Shown here piece after piece: positions 43,006 to 51,989 of a stretch of 64,000 nt of DNA. Made by a program: the position numbers and the translations under genes. The stretch is taken from assembly GCA_016719165.1 (NCBI GenBank), contig JADKAJ010000007.1, positions 62,001 to 126,000 on the forward strand, read 5' to 3'. The stretch's first letter is position 1; the number at the start of each line of letters is the position of its first letter. The notes beneath the pieces were generated by a model. The model saw nothing but the letters and a program-made list of their open reading frames with translations. It had not been told where the DNA came from and did no database searches. Origin of the DNA: Chitinophagaceae bacterium. Its GTDB lineage: Bacteria > Bacteroidota > Bacteroidia > Chitinophagales > Chitinophagaceae.

Positions 43006-43338
43006 GATTGCAGTTTTTGTTGGTTGATTAAGGGCGCAAAACTTTGGGTCCTAATCCTAAAAGATACGATTTTTTGAAAATTGCTTAAAAATATTTTAAA
43101 GAGAGGGAGATTAATAGCATAGTCTGGAATGTTTGAAAGCGGAAATGCCAAAAAAATATCAGTTAAACAGCTTTTTTACTGATTCGGTGCCTTTCAGGGC
43201 AAAGTTTTCAGTAAATTGAAAACTTTATTTGAACAGGTTACGTTATATCCCAGTAGTTAAGGCAAATTACGCTGGTATTAAAGTATTACAAATACAGTAA
43301 TTAGCAACAAATTTTATAGAGTGTATCGGGTGTGTACA
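43006..43338. other. Intergenic region between the divergent kinase-like/Omp85 genes
   Basis: 333 bp without a gene. It should contain promoters in both directions. On the minus strand TATCTTTT (one mismatch to TAnnTTTG) lies near 43063-43070. A perfect 10-bp inverted repeat, AAAGTTTTCA (43201-43210) and TGAAAACTTT (43217-43226), and an ATCAGT/ACTGAT pair (about 43157-43183) could be operator-like or hairpin-forming. Nothing else is recognised. Confidence 0.4.
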
Positions 43339-46300
43339 ATGAAATATATTGGATTATTCGGCTTGGTTCTTATACTGAACCTGTCGATAAATGCGCAGTC
43401 GGATACTATTACCCAACGAATAGTACTAATTGGTGATGCAGGCCAATTGACCAATGGCAGACACCCGGTAGTGGATGCGGTAAAGAAAAAAATTCCGCTT
43501 GACAGCAAAACGACCGTGCTATTTCTCGGTGATAACCTTTATAAATCAGGATTACCCGATGATCAGTATGCCCTGCAATATTTGAAGGCTAAAGCCGTAC
43601 TTGATTCGCAAATTTCAATTGCCGATGGAACACCTGCACAAGTGTATATGATACCCGGTAACCACGACTGGGATAATGGACGGGCAGGTGGCTTCGATGC
43701 CATAATCAGGCAACAATTGTATGTTGATTTTTTACAAAAACCCAATGTAAAGTATTATCCAAAGGATGGATGTCCCGGTCCGGAAGAAATAGACCTGGGT
43801 GATGACATAACACTCATATTATTTGACAGTCAGTGGTGGCTGCACCCACATGATAAACCAGAAATAGAGTCAGACTGCTCCTGCAAAACAAAAGAAGAGC
43901 TTGTTACACAGATTGGTGACATTGCAGCCCGTAATGCAAAAAAATTAATCATTGTGGCTTGCCACCATCCGTTTGAAAGCAATGGCATGCATGGCGGGTT
44001 TTATACCATCAAGCAACATATCTTTCCGCTTACAGATATCAGAAAGAATCTTTATATACCCCTTCCCATCATTGGCTCCATCTATCCTATTGCAAGAAGT
44101 GTTTTCGGAACACCCCAGGATACCAAACATCCTAACTATGCCAATATGATCGAGCAGGTTTCTGATGCTGTCAAATCATCCTCACCAAACGTTGTATTTG
44201 TTTCCGGACATGATCACAATCTTCAACTGATCAGGGAAAATAATTATAACTATATAGTCAGTGGCGGAGGTTGCAAGCAAAACCGTACCTCTAATAATAC
44301 TAACAGTCTTTTTAATTCCACCTCCGAAGGCTTTTGTGTAATGGAAGTTTCAGCCAATAAAAATGTATCTGTTGCATTTTATACTGTCGGTGATTCTGTT
44401 ACACAGGCGTATAACAAGCCGCTTTTAAATTTTTCATCTACTGCTGATACGGCATATACGACATCAAATCTGAATAATCCCGATCTTAACAAAGACAGTA
44501 TAATCAAAGCTTCAAGTAAAAACTATCCGCTTGCAAAAGGATTTAAAAAATTCATTATTGGTCAAAATTATCGTCCTGAATGGTCTGCCCCGGTCAATAT
44601 GAAAGTGTTCAAAATCGCCGAGGAGAAAAATGGTTTAACCGTAATAAGTTTAGGAGGGGGCAATCAAACACAATCACTTCGCCTGAAAGATAAGAACGGT
44701 AAAGAATGGGTGCTTCGTACTGTTGACAAGATGGCCACAAAAGCCATTCCCAGGAACCTGAGAGGAACCTTTGCTGAAGATATTGCTCTTGAATTAAATT
44801 CAGCCTCTCACCCCTATGCCCCGCTGGCGATTCCCGGTTTGGCAGATGCCTTAGATATTGCGGCTCCTCACCCCGAACTTTTCTTTGTTCCCGATGACCC
44901 GTCCCTTGGATTTTACAGGAAGATCTTTGCAAATAAAATATGCATGCTCGAAGAAAGACATGCTACCAATGACACTCTCGAGATGAAAATGGTGAAGCGC
45001 TTTTTTAGCCAGCTACCCAAAGAAATTCACCTTTCAAAAGACACTTCCGAAACAAAAACCACCACTAAATTTTTCGACAAGATGCTGGAGGAAAATGATC
45101 ACCGGCCCATCCAGCAGGAAGTATTAAAGGCAAGACTACTGGATATTGTTGTTGGCGATTTTGACCGCCACCTTGATCAATGGAGATGGGGAAGTATAGA
45201 TACCGGAAAGGGCAAGATCTATTACCCTATACCCCGTGACCGTGACCAGGCATTTTTTAACTCGGATGGCTTTTTATTAAAAGCATTAAGCCGCAGAGCC
45301 CTGCCTTTCCTGAAAGGATTCAGGTATGATATTCCAAAAGTAAATTGGCTTGGGTATGGGGCTAAAGATTTTGACCGGTTGTTCCTTACCGACCTGGATG
45401 ATACTGAATGGGAAAAAACAATCGCAGAAGTTCAGCAAAAACTCACTGATTCTGTTATCCGTAAAGCTGTTTGGAACATGCCGCCTGAAATCTCCCGCAT
45501 CAGCGGTGAGACCATTGCCAGGAAAATGATGAGTCGCAGGGATATTCTTGCAACAGAAGCAATGAATTATTACAGGTTTATTTCCAGGAAAGTGAATATA
45601 CTGGGAAGCAACAAAAAAGAATATTTCAAAATCAGCAAATACGGAGATGGTCTGCAGGTAAAAGTATTTGCAAGGACAAAGAAAAATGATACCAGTTTTG
45701 TCATGTATAGCAGGGTTTTCAATCCCTCCACAACAAAAGAACTCAGGTTATACGGACTTAATGATGATGATATTTTTGATATTGAGGATAATGTAACATC
45801 AAGAATAAAAATCCGGATTATAGGAGGCAAAGGGTATGACACATTCGACATAAAGGGCAATGTGGAAACACTTCTCTATGATCTAAAAGATGGCGGCAAC
45901 CATATCAAAAACAATAGTCGTGCTAAAAATCGTTTTTCAACAGAAGCCCCTGTTAATGATAAAGACATATTTGGATACAATTACAATACTACAAGGTTTC
46001 CACAGCTGCATTTCGGCCAGAATACAGATGATGGGTTTTGGATAGGAGGGGCTTTTTCAAAAAGGACTTTCGGATTCAGGAACCTTCCCTATGCCAGTGA
46101 TCAGCGGCTGGCAGCATTGTATTCAGTTAGTCGCAAGGCCTGGCAGTTTAATTACGTTGGAGAGTTTAATCATATCACCCGGAAAACCGACCTGGTGATC
46201 AAGGCCAATTTCTCCTCCCCTGTGCTGAGGAATTTCTTCGGTTTTGGCAATAACACTGAGATCGATTTATCAAAGCCAAAGGATTTTTATCAAAGCAGGT

Positions 46301-47052
46301 ATAAATTGTTTGAAACAGAAGCACTTTTAAGAAAACGATTTTTTGAGAAATTGCATATCATGGCTGGTCCTGCATTCTATAGTTACAGGAACAGTATTGA
46401 GGATAATCGTAATAATTTCTTTGGTAAACCAGTTCAGAACGGACTTGATTCTGCCGGCATATACAGTAAAAAAGATTACCTGGGAGGGAAATTAGTATTG
46501 CTGCTAGACAACCGTAATGATGAACTTTTCCCCACCCGTGGTATTCACTGGCAAAATGAATTTGTTTCCATCGCAGGTCTTAAAAAAGGGAACTATAATT
46601 ATACTGCATTTACATCAGATATGTCCGTTTATGCGAGTTTTACTGATCCGGCAAAATTTGTTGCTGTATTAAAATTTGGTGGCGGGCATATTTTCAGCAA
46701 GAATTATGAATACTTCCAGGCATTAACGTTAGGAGCAAACAACAATCTTCCTGGCTTCAGGAAAAACAGGTATGCCGGCACGTCTACTTTGTACAGTGGT
46801 CTCGAATTAAGGGTAAAATTATTTGGCATGCAGTCTAACATGCTGCCGGGCCAGTTAGGCCTTACAGGTTTTTATGATGCAGGCAGGGTTTGGCTTCCCG
46901 GTGAACGATCAAAAAGATGGCATGGAGCTTATGGAGGTGGTATTTACTTCGTACCATTCAACCTGTTTATCATCTCCGCTACTGCAGGATTTTCGGAAAA
47001 GGAAAGAATGTTCAACTTTACATTGGGTAAACGAATTAATGCCAGGTATTAA
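43339..47052 (+). CDS. Metallophosphoesterase + kinase-like domain + Omp85 barrel fusion, 1237 aa
   Basis: Start at ATG 43339 gives a signal peptide (MKYIGLFGLVLILNLSINAQ). Residues about 25-330 are a calcineurin-like phosphoesterase with all metal motifs: LIGDAG, LGDNLY, GNHDWD, CHHPFES and SGHDHN. Residues about 395-800 match the kinase-like part of the neighbouring paralogue: GGGNQTQSLRLKDKNGKEW then VLRTVDK464, GDFDRHLDQWRWG (Asp609-Arg-His611 ... Gln614), PRDRDQAF (Asp634, Asp636). Residues about 870-1237 form an Omp85 surface-antigen barrel (GLTGFYDAGRVW), but the loop-6 motif reads LPGFRKNRY, with Pro where RG(F/Y) is usual. It is exported and outer-membrane anchored. A PAP2 phosphatase follows 28 bp on. 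This combination is not known to me. Confidence 0.88.
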   Translation: MKYIGLFGLVLILNLSINAQSDTITQRIVLIGDAGQLTNGRHPVVDAVKKKIPLDSKTTVLFLGDNLYKSGLPDDQYALQYLKAKAVLDSQISIADGTPAQVYMIPGNHDWDNGRAGGFDAIIRQQLYVDFLQKPNVKYYPKDGCPGPEEIDLGDDITLILFDSQWWLHPHDKPEIESDCSCKTKEELVTQIGDIAARNAKKLIIVACHHPFESNGMHGGFYTIKQHIFPLTDIRKNLYIPLPIIGSIYPIARSVFGTPQDTKHPNYANMIEQVSDAVKSSSPNVVFVSGHDHNLQLIRENNYNYIVSGGGCKQNRTSNNTNSLFNSTSEGFCVMEVSANKNVSVAFYTVGDSVTQAYNKPLLNFSSTADTAYTTSNLNNPDLNKDSIIKASSKNYPLAKGFKKFIIGQNYRPEWSAPVNMKVFKIAEEKNGLTVISLGGGNQTQSLRLKDKNGKEWVLRTVDKMATKAIPRNLRGTFAEDIALELNSASHPYAPLAIPGLADALDIAAPHPELFFVPDDPSLGFYRKIFANKICMLEERHATNDTLEMKMVKRFFSQLPKEIHLSKDTSETKTTTKFFDKMLEENDHRPIQQEVLKARLLDIVVGDFDRHLDQWRWGSIDTGKGKIYYPIPRDRDQAFFNSDGFLLKALSRRALPFLKGFRYDIPKVNWLGYGAKDFDRLFLTDLDDTEWEKTIAEVQQKLTDSVIRKAVWNMPPEISRISGETIARKMMSRRDILATEAMNYYRFISRKVNILGSNKKEYFKISKYGDGLQVKVFARTKKNDTSFVMYSRVFNPSTTKELRLYGLNDDDIFDIEDNVTSRIKIRIIGGKGYDTFDIKGNVETLLYDLKDGGNHIKNNSRAKNRFSTEAPVNDKDIFGYNYNTTRFPQLHFGQNTDDGFWIGGAFSKRTFGFRNLPYASDQRLAALYSVSRKAWQFNYVGEFNHITRKTDLVIKANFSSPVLRNFFGFGNNTEIDLSKPKDFYQSRYKLFETEALLRKRFFEKLHIMAGPAFYSYRNSIEDNRNNFFGKPVQNGLDSAGIYSKKDYLGGKLVLLLDNRNDELFPTRGIHWQNEFVSIAGLKKGNYNYTAFTSDMSVYASFTDPAKFVAVLKFGGGHIFSKNYEYFQALTLGANNNLPGFRKNRYAGTSTLYSGLELRVKLFGMQSNMLPGQLGLTGFYDAGRVWLPGERSKRWHGAYGGGIYFVPFNLFIISATAGFSEKERMFNFTLGKRINARY

Positions 47053-47080
47053 CAGGCCGGGTAATTGATTATTTCTTACT

Positions 47081-47737
47081 ATGAAATCAATCAAAGTAAT
47101 ACCAAGTCGTGACAGGATTGTTGCTGTCTCTGTTATTTCTTCAGTTATACTATTTACGCTAACTTTTTCATCTGTTTTTTTCACCAATCAGACCTGGATC
47201 GATGAAAAAGCATTTCAAATAATATCCCCTTACATCAGCGAGGAAAGAACCAGCCTGATGAAATTTATCTCCTCCCTCGGAAGACACAGCTTTCTTATTC
47301 CGGCTAACCTTGTACTCATTATTCTGTTTGCAGTATTGCACAAAAAATGGATGGCCATAAGAGTGACATTTGTAGCACTGACCAGCCTTGGCCTTATGTC
47401 ACTTCTCAAAAATTTACTTCAACGTCAACGTCCCCCCGAACCACTTGTTGCAGGCATTACAAACTTCAGCTTCCCGAGTGGCCATGCATTTATGGGCATC
47501 ACATTTTATGGACTTCTGATATGGATGATAGCTGTCCATGTAAAAAATAAATGGCAAAAAGGATTGGCAATTACGCTACTGTCGCTATTAATTATTGTTA
47601 TCGGACTCAGCCGGGTTTATCTGCGGGTACATTATACCACAGATGTTTTAGCGGGGTTTAGTATTGGTTTTGTATGGCTTATTGCCTGCCTGAATATGGT
47701 TGAAAAAGCAGAATCAGGGTTTGTAAACAAATCGTAA
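47081..47737 (+). CDS. PAP2-family membrane phosphatase
   Basis: 218 aa with about six membrane segments. The acid phosphatase motifs are complete: K-N-L-L-Q-R-Q-R-P (KxxxxxxRP), FPSGHAFMG (PSGH) and SRVYLRVHYTTDV (SRxxxxxHxxxD). Such enzymes dephosphorylate lipid phosphates such as undecaprenyl pyrophosphate or phosphatidate on the periplasmic face. It lies 28 bp after the phosphoesterase/kinase-like/Omp85 fusion and is very likely cotranscribed, giving that operon a second phosphatase. It overlaps the next gene, on the opposite strand, by 24 bp at the 3' ends. Confidence 0.92.
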   Translation: MKSIKVIPSRDRIVAVSVISSVILFTLTFSSVFFTNQTWIDEKAFQIISPYISEERTSLMKFISSLGRHSFLIPANLVLIILFAVLHKKWMAIRVTFVALTSLGLMSLLKNLLQRQRPPEPLVAGITNFSFPSGHAFMGITFYGLLIWMIAVHVKNKWQKGLAITLLSLLIIVIGLSRVYLRVHYTTDVLAGFSIGFVWLIACLNMVEKAESGFVNKS

Positions 47738-48580
47738 TATAGTAGCCTTACTTATCACTCCCTCATTTGAAATATACATATCGCCATTGGACTTAAAGGT
47801 CAACCCTTCCGGCTGCGGAAAAAGTTTCTTTCCAAGTTCGAATACTGCTTCCACTTTTCCATCCAGATCAGCTATTGCCAATTGATTACTTGCAGAGGAA
47901 AGAATAAATAATTTCTGCAACACCGGGTGTATAGCAGCAGCAGAAGGTTGAAATTTTGATGATTTATGAGGTGATAATCGTTCCACTTCTTTTGCATCAA
48001 TAGTAAACACCGGTTTATTGTCAAAACCAGTTGAGTCAAAATAATAAGCAAAGGCACTTACGCTTGATTTATTATCCATCGCACAATTCTTACAAATAAG
48101 GACAAGTGCATTACGGGCTGGGTCATAGTACATGGCTTCAAAATCATTGATCCCGGTTATCCCGATTTTACCTACTTCTTCACCATAAATTTTACCAGTA
48201 CTATCCTTATTGACTTTAGTTATCATACCATCACTCCGGAGCACATAGGGAATGCTGTTGATCAGCACCACATCTTCATAATCTCCTTTCTTACCAAAAG
48301 TATATTCAGCTTTGATCAACTTTGTTTCTTTATCCAGGTAAAACAACTTGCCGGCTTCATCATGTTGAGCTACAAATTCATCATTCTTATTATCCCATGC
48401 CAAACCGGATATTTCTTTCACTTTAATATCAAGCTTATGCGTATACACTTCACCGAAGTTATAATGGGGCGGAGACTTGATCGTACGGGGCTTCCTGTTC
48501 TGACAACCTGTACTAATAATAAGAAGAGCAAACAACCCCATTGCAGTACAGGAATATGGCAAGAAATTTAAAAACTTCAT
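47714..48580 (-). CDS. SdiA-regulated-type beta-propeller lipoprotein
   Basis: 288 aa from the ATG at 48580. A lipoprotein signal (LFALLIISTGC, lipobox Cys26) is followed by KVKEISGLAWDNKNDEFVAQ, DYEDVVLINSIPYVLRSDG and GINDFEAMYYDPARNALVLIC, the pattern of the SdiA-regulated / phytase-esterase-like family, a propeller with unknown substrate in most members. Other ATGs upstream (48595, 48607) exist but would only lengthen the basic head. It may report or bind a surface ligand. It is convergent with the PAP2 gene and divergent from the HD/Pycsar-like gene; gap of 46 bp to the latter. Confidence 0.75.
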   Translation of the reverse strand: MKFLNFLPYSCTAMGLFALLIISTGCQNRKPRTIKSPPHYNFGEVYTHKLDIKVKEISGLAWDNKNDEFVAQHDEAGKLFYLDKETKLIKAEYTFGKKGDYEDVVLINSIPYVLRSDGMITKVNKDSTGKIYGEEVGKIGITGINDFEAMYYDPARNALVLICKNCAMDNKSSVSAFAYYFDSTGFDNKPVFTIDAKEVERLSPHKSSKFQPSAAAIHPVLQKLFILSSASNQLAIADLDGKVEAVFELGKKLFPQPEGLTFKSNGDMYISNEGVISKATILRFVYKP

Positions 48581-48626
48581 TCTTCTAATTTTCATTAAAT
48601 TTATCAAAAGTTATCTGTATAACACG

Positions 48627-49892
48627 ATGGAAAATCAGTCCACTCTTTTAAAAGATGCACAAGATGCTGCAGTCAACCTGATCTCATCCAAAGTTAGCAA
48701 GAATGTGAGGTTTCATACACTCCAGCATACCCGGGAGGTTGTAGCTGCATGTGAAAAGATTGCTGAAACCTTACCCCTATCCGATGAGGATAAGATCGCT
48801 TTGAATATTGCAGCATGGTTTCATGATACTGGCTACAGTGCCGGACAGGCAAAAGATCATGAAATGATAAGTGTTCAGCATGCGGTTGATTTTTTAAACG
48901 CACATGCCTCGAGTGAGGAGATGATCAAAAAAGTGACAGGTTGTATCAATGCGACAAGAATGCCGCAAAATCCGACCACTATTATTGAACAAATAATTTG
49001 TGATGCAGATCTTTTTCACCTGGGCTCAGATAATTTTAAAGAAAAGAGCAAGCTGCTGCGGGGTGAATTAATGGAATTTGGGGGAGAAGAACTTTCAAAA
49101 AAAGAATGGCGGCAAAATAATATCGCCTTCCTGGAAGCGCATAAATACTTTACCGCTTATGGCCAAACCAACCTGCAACCGGTAAAGGAAAAAAACCTGG
49201 TTGAATTAATAGAAAAAAAACCAGAAGAAATGGCCAAACCTGAAAAGAAAAATAAAGACAAAAAAAATAAAAATAAAGACTCTGAACTGGCAGAACAAGC
49301 CGCAGCAGAGGCAAAAGCAAAAAAAGCAAAAGAGAATCAAACGGAAAGGGGGATCTCCACTGTATTCCGTATCATGGCACAGAACCAATCTAACCTGAGC
49401 CAAATGGCCGATTCTAAAGCCAATATTCTCATTTCGGTTAACTCAATCATACTTACCATTGTTATTTCTACTCTTTTTACAAAACTTGAGAATAACAGCA
49501 ATCTTCAGATACCAGTCATACTCCTGGTGGTGGTTTGTGTCAGCGCCATAGTTTTTTCAATACTTGCCACAAGGCCAAACATTACACATGGCACATTTAC
49601 CCAGGAGGATATTCATAACAAAAGAACCAATCTCCTTTTCTTCGGCAATTTTTTTAAAATGAGTCTGCCCGATTACGATTGGGCAATGCAGGAAATGCTG
49701 AATGACAGAAATTACCTGTATAGCAGTATTGTAAAAGACAATTATTTCCTGGGAGTGGTGCTTGCCAAAAAATACAAGCTCCTGCGCATTGCCTATAATA
49801 TTTTTATGTTCGGGCTAATACTGGCAATGATCGCTTTTGCCATTGCTATTGCAATCCCACAGGCAGGTGAAATTTATACACCGGGAGGTTAA
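48627..49892 (+). CDS. HD-domain phosphohydrolase fused to Pycsar-effector-like (DUF5706) membrane module
   Basis: 421 aa. The N-terminal HD domain (residues about 15-200) has its metal motif: His34, His66-Asp67 in AAWFHDTGY and Asp126/Asp128 in CDADLFHLG. A lysine/alanine-rich linker (residues about 205-240) leads to a DUF5706 module (about 248-421) with SQMADSKANILISVNSIILT and membrane segments near 268-290, 294-312 and 390-415. DUF5706 is the transmembrane effector (PycTM) of Pycsar anti-phage systems, which respond to cCMP/cUMP. No nucleotide cyclase (PycC) is adjacent, so this is an orphan or housekeeping relative; the HD domain might degrade the signal nucleotide. Confidence 0.85.
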   Translation: MENQSTLLKDAQDAAVNLISSKVSKNVRFHTLQHTREVVAACEKIAETLPLSDEDKIALNIAAWFHDTGYSAGQAKDHEMISVQHAVDFLNAHASSEEMIKKVTGCINATRMPQNPTTIIEQIICDADLFHLGSDNFKEKSKLLRGELMEFGGEELSKKEWRQNNIAFLEAHKYFTAYGQTNLQPVKEKNLVELIEKKPEEMAKPEKKNKDKKNKNKDSELAEQAAAEAKAKKAKENQTERGISTVFRIMAQNQSNLSQMADSKANILISVNSIILTIVISTLFTKLENNSNLQIPVILLVVVCVSAIVFSILATRPNITHGTFTQEDIHNKRTNLLFFGNFFKMSLPDYDWAMQEMLNDRNYLYSSIVKDNYFLGVVLAKKYKLLRIAYNIFMFGLILAMIAFAIAIAIPQAGEIYTPGG

Positions 49893-49985
49893 GGTGTAAC
49901 GGGTATACTTACTTCTCTATTATAAATAAGCAGGAAAAAACATCCGTCATTGCTGATTCTTTACTCCTGTGTATGCAGCTATTGC

Positions 49986-50020
49986 TCAAAAAAAATCCAC
50001 CGGCAATAACCAGTGGATTT
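49986..50020 (-). terminator. Rho-independent terminator after the ferredoxin oxidoreductase gene
   Basis: AAATCCAC (49993-50000) and GTGGATTT (50013-50020) form an 8-bp stem. Read on the minus strand it is followed by TTTTTTTT, 21 bp after the stop codon of the gene ending at 50041. Confidence 0.7.
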
Positions 50021-50040
50021 GGAATTCGTATTCAAAAAGA

Positions 50041-51897
50041 TCAATTAGCTCTTCCCAGCATTTCCTCCAGCTTCATCACCAGCTCTGTCTTGGTAATAGG
50101 CACTCCCATTATTTTGTTATACCCTTTGGCATCCACCATATAAACATCACGAATGATCTTAATAAGCTGGCCATTGTTGATTTCAGGGATCAAAATCGTA
50201 TCGAAATTCTTAATAAGATCACCCAGGTTTTTCGGGAAAGGGCGAATATGACGGAGATGTGCATGGCTTACTGCATACCCTTTTGCCTGTATTTCAGAAA
50301 CGGCAGATTTAATAGCGCCGTAAGTAGAACCCCAGCCAATCACTAATATCTTTCCTTTGTCGGGACCACTGTCTAATTTTTGTTCTGGTATATAATCAGC
50401 AATCTTATCTACTTTTTCCTGGCGGATCTTAACCATCAACTGGTGATTCTCCGGTTCATAATTCACATTACCGGTAATGTTTTGTTTTTCTAACCCACCA
50501 ATACGGTGTTCCAAACCTATTGTACCGGGAACGGCCCAGGGCCTTGCCAGCTTTTCATCCCGCAGGTAAGGCTGAAACTTTTCTTCCCCATGCCCCAGTT
50601 CCGTTTTAAATTTTACAGTGATTGGCGGCAGGTCGGCCGATTGCGGATACTTCCATGGTTCAGCGCCATTGGCAATATATCCATCGCTTAAGAATATCAC
50701 CGGTGTCATATGCTGCACAGAGATCCTTACTGCTTCATACACGGCGTCAAAACAATCTGTCGGTGTGGATGCAGAAATGATTGGCATGGGGCATTCGCCA
50801 TTTCTTCCATAATATGCCTGCATCAGGTCACTTTGTTCCGTCTTGGTCGGCAAGCCGGTAGACGGACCACCCCGCTGAATATTTACAATTACCAGGGGAA
50901 TTTCAAGCATTACTGCCAATCCCATCGCCTCCCCTTTTAGTGCAATACCCGGACCGCTGGAGGTGGTTACACCCAAAGCTCCGCCATAAGCAGCACCAAT
51001 AGCAGATGTAATAGCCGCTATTTCATCTTCTGCCTGGAAAGTACGAACACCAAAATTCTTATACTTGCTCAGATCATGCAGAATATCTGATGCCGGGGTA
51101 ATTGGATATGAACCAAGGAATAGTGGTAATCCACTTTTTTGTGAAGCAGCGATCAATCCATAAGCAACGGCCTGGTTTCCCATGATGGACCGGTAGGAAC
51201 CTGGTTCCATTTTAGCTTTTTCAACAGAATACGTGGTGGTAAATGTTTCGGTGGTATCACCATAATTATATCCTGCCTGCAATACTTTAATATTACTTTC
51301 CAGTATATCGGGCTTCTTACCGAATTTCTCTTTAAGGAAGCTGATGGTATTTTCCATATCCCGGTTGTACATCCAGTACAGGAAGCCCAGCACAAACATA
51401 TTCTTGGCCCTGTCCTTTTCCTTCATACCCATTGTAATATCCTTCAATGCCTCACGGGTCATTTTTGTGACATCCATTTTTATCACTTCATAATTACCCA
51501 GGCTGCCATTTTCAAGCGGATTCTCGCCTTCGGGGTAATTGGCCAGGCGAAGATTTTTGGCATCAAAGCCATCTGTATTCGCAATGATCTTTCCGCCCAT
51601 TTTTAAGGCAGTCAGGTTTACCTTCAGTGCGGCAGCATTCATGGCTACCAGTACATCACAGGCATCGCCGGGAGTGAACACCCTGTCGGAAGAAAATCTT
51701 AGCTGGTATCCGCTTACGCCGGGCAGCGTACCCTGCGGGGCCCTGATCTCAGCCGGAAAATCCGGGAAAGTAGCCAGGTCAATTCCAAGCAAAGCTGTAT
51801 TATTAGTAAACTGGCTGCCGGTCAGTTGCATACCATCACCACTATCACCTGCAAATTTGATTACTACATCACTTAATAGTTCCTTTTTTCTTGCCAT
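50041..51897 (-). CDS. korA: 2-oxoacid:ferredoxin oxidoreductase, fused gamma-alpha subunit
   Basis: 618 aa. The N-terminal gamma part (VVIKFAGDSGDGMQLTGSQF) and the alpha part (GSYPITPASDILHDLS, FQAEDEIAAITSAIGAAYGG, TTSSGPGIALKGEAMGLAVM, NIQRGGPSTGLPTKTEQSDL) are fused, as in KorA of Bacteroidota. It oxidatively decarboxylates 2-oxoglutarate (or another 2-oxoacid) to acyl-CoA while reducing ferredoxin. The beta subunit (korB, with TPP and iron-sulfur binding) is not next to it within the window, which is unusual because the two are normally adjacent; it must lie elsewhere. A non-coding RNA-like region with its own terminator precedes the gene. Confidence 0.9.
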   Translation of the reverse strand: MARKKELLSDVVIKFAGDSGDGMQLTGSQFTNNTALLGIDLATFPDFPAEIRAPQGTLPGVSGYQLRFSSDRVFTPGDACDVLVAMNAAALKVNLTALKMGGKIIANTDGFDAKNLRLANYPEGENPLENGSLGNYEVIKMDVTKMTREALKDITMGMKEKDRAKNMFVLGFLYWMYNRDMENTISFLKEKFGKKPDILESNIKVLQAGYNYGDTTETFTTTYSVEKAKMEPGSYRSIMGNQAVAYGLIAASQKSGLPLFLGSYPITPASDILHDLSKYKNFGVRTFQAEDEIAAITSAIGAAYGGALGVTTSSGPGIALKGEAMGLAVMLEIPLVIVNIQRGGPSTGLPTKTEQSDLMQAYYGRNGECPMPIISASTPTDCFDAVYEAVRISVQHMTPVIFLSDGYIANGAEPWKYPQSADLPPITVKFKTELGHGEEKFQPYLRDEKLARPWAVPGTIGLEHRIGGLEKQNITGNVNYEPENHQLMVKIRQEKVDKIADYIPEQKLDSGPDKGKILVIGWGSTYGAIKSAVSEIQAKGYAVSHAHLRHIRPFPKNLGDLIKNFDTILIPEINNGQLIKIIRDVYMVDAKGYNKIMGVPITKTELVMKLEEMLGRAN

Positions 51898-51964
51898 TAT
51901 TGATAAGTTATTCTGCGAATTTAAAACAAGTTAGGCTTGGTTGATGCAATGATTTTTGTCAGGT

Positions 51965-51989
51965 AAAAAACCTCTGCAGATCAGGGGTT
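51965..51989 (-). terminator. Rho-independent terminator ending the putative non-coding RNA
   Basis: On the minus strand AACC-C-CTG, loop ATCTG, CAG-A-GGTT (7 pairs with one mismatch) is followed by TTTTTT. It lies 68 bp upstream of korA and downstream of a gene-free, highly structured region. Confidence 0.6.
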
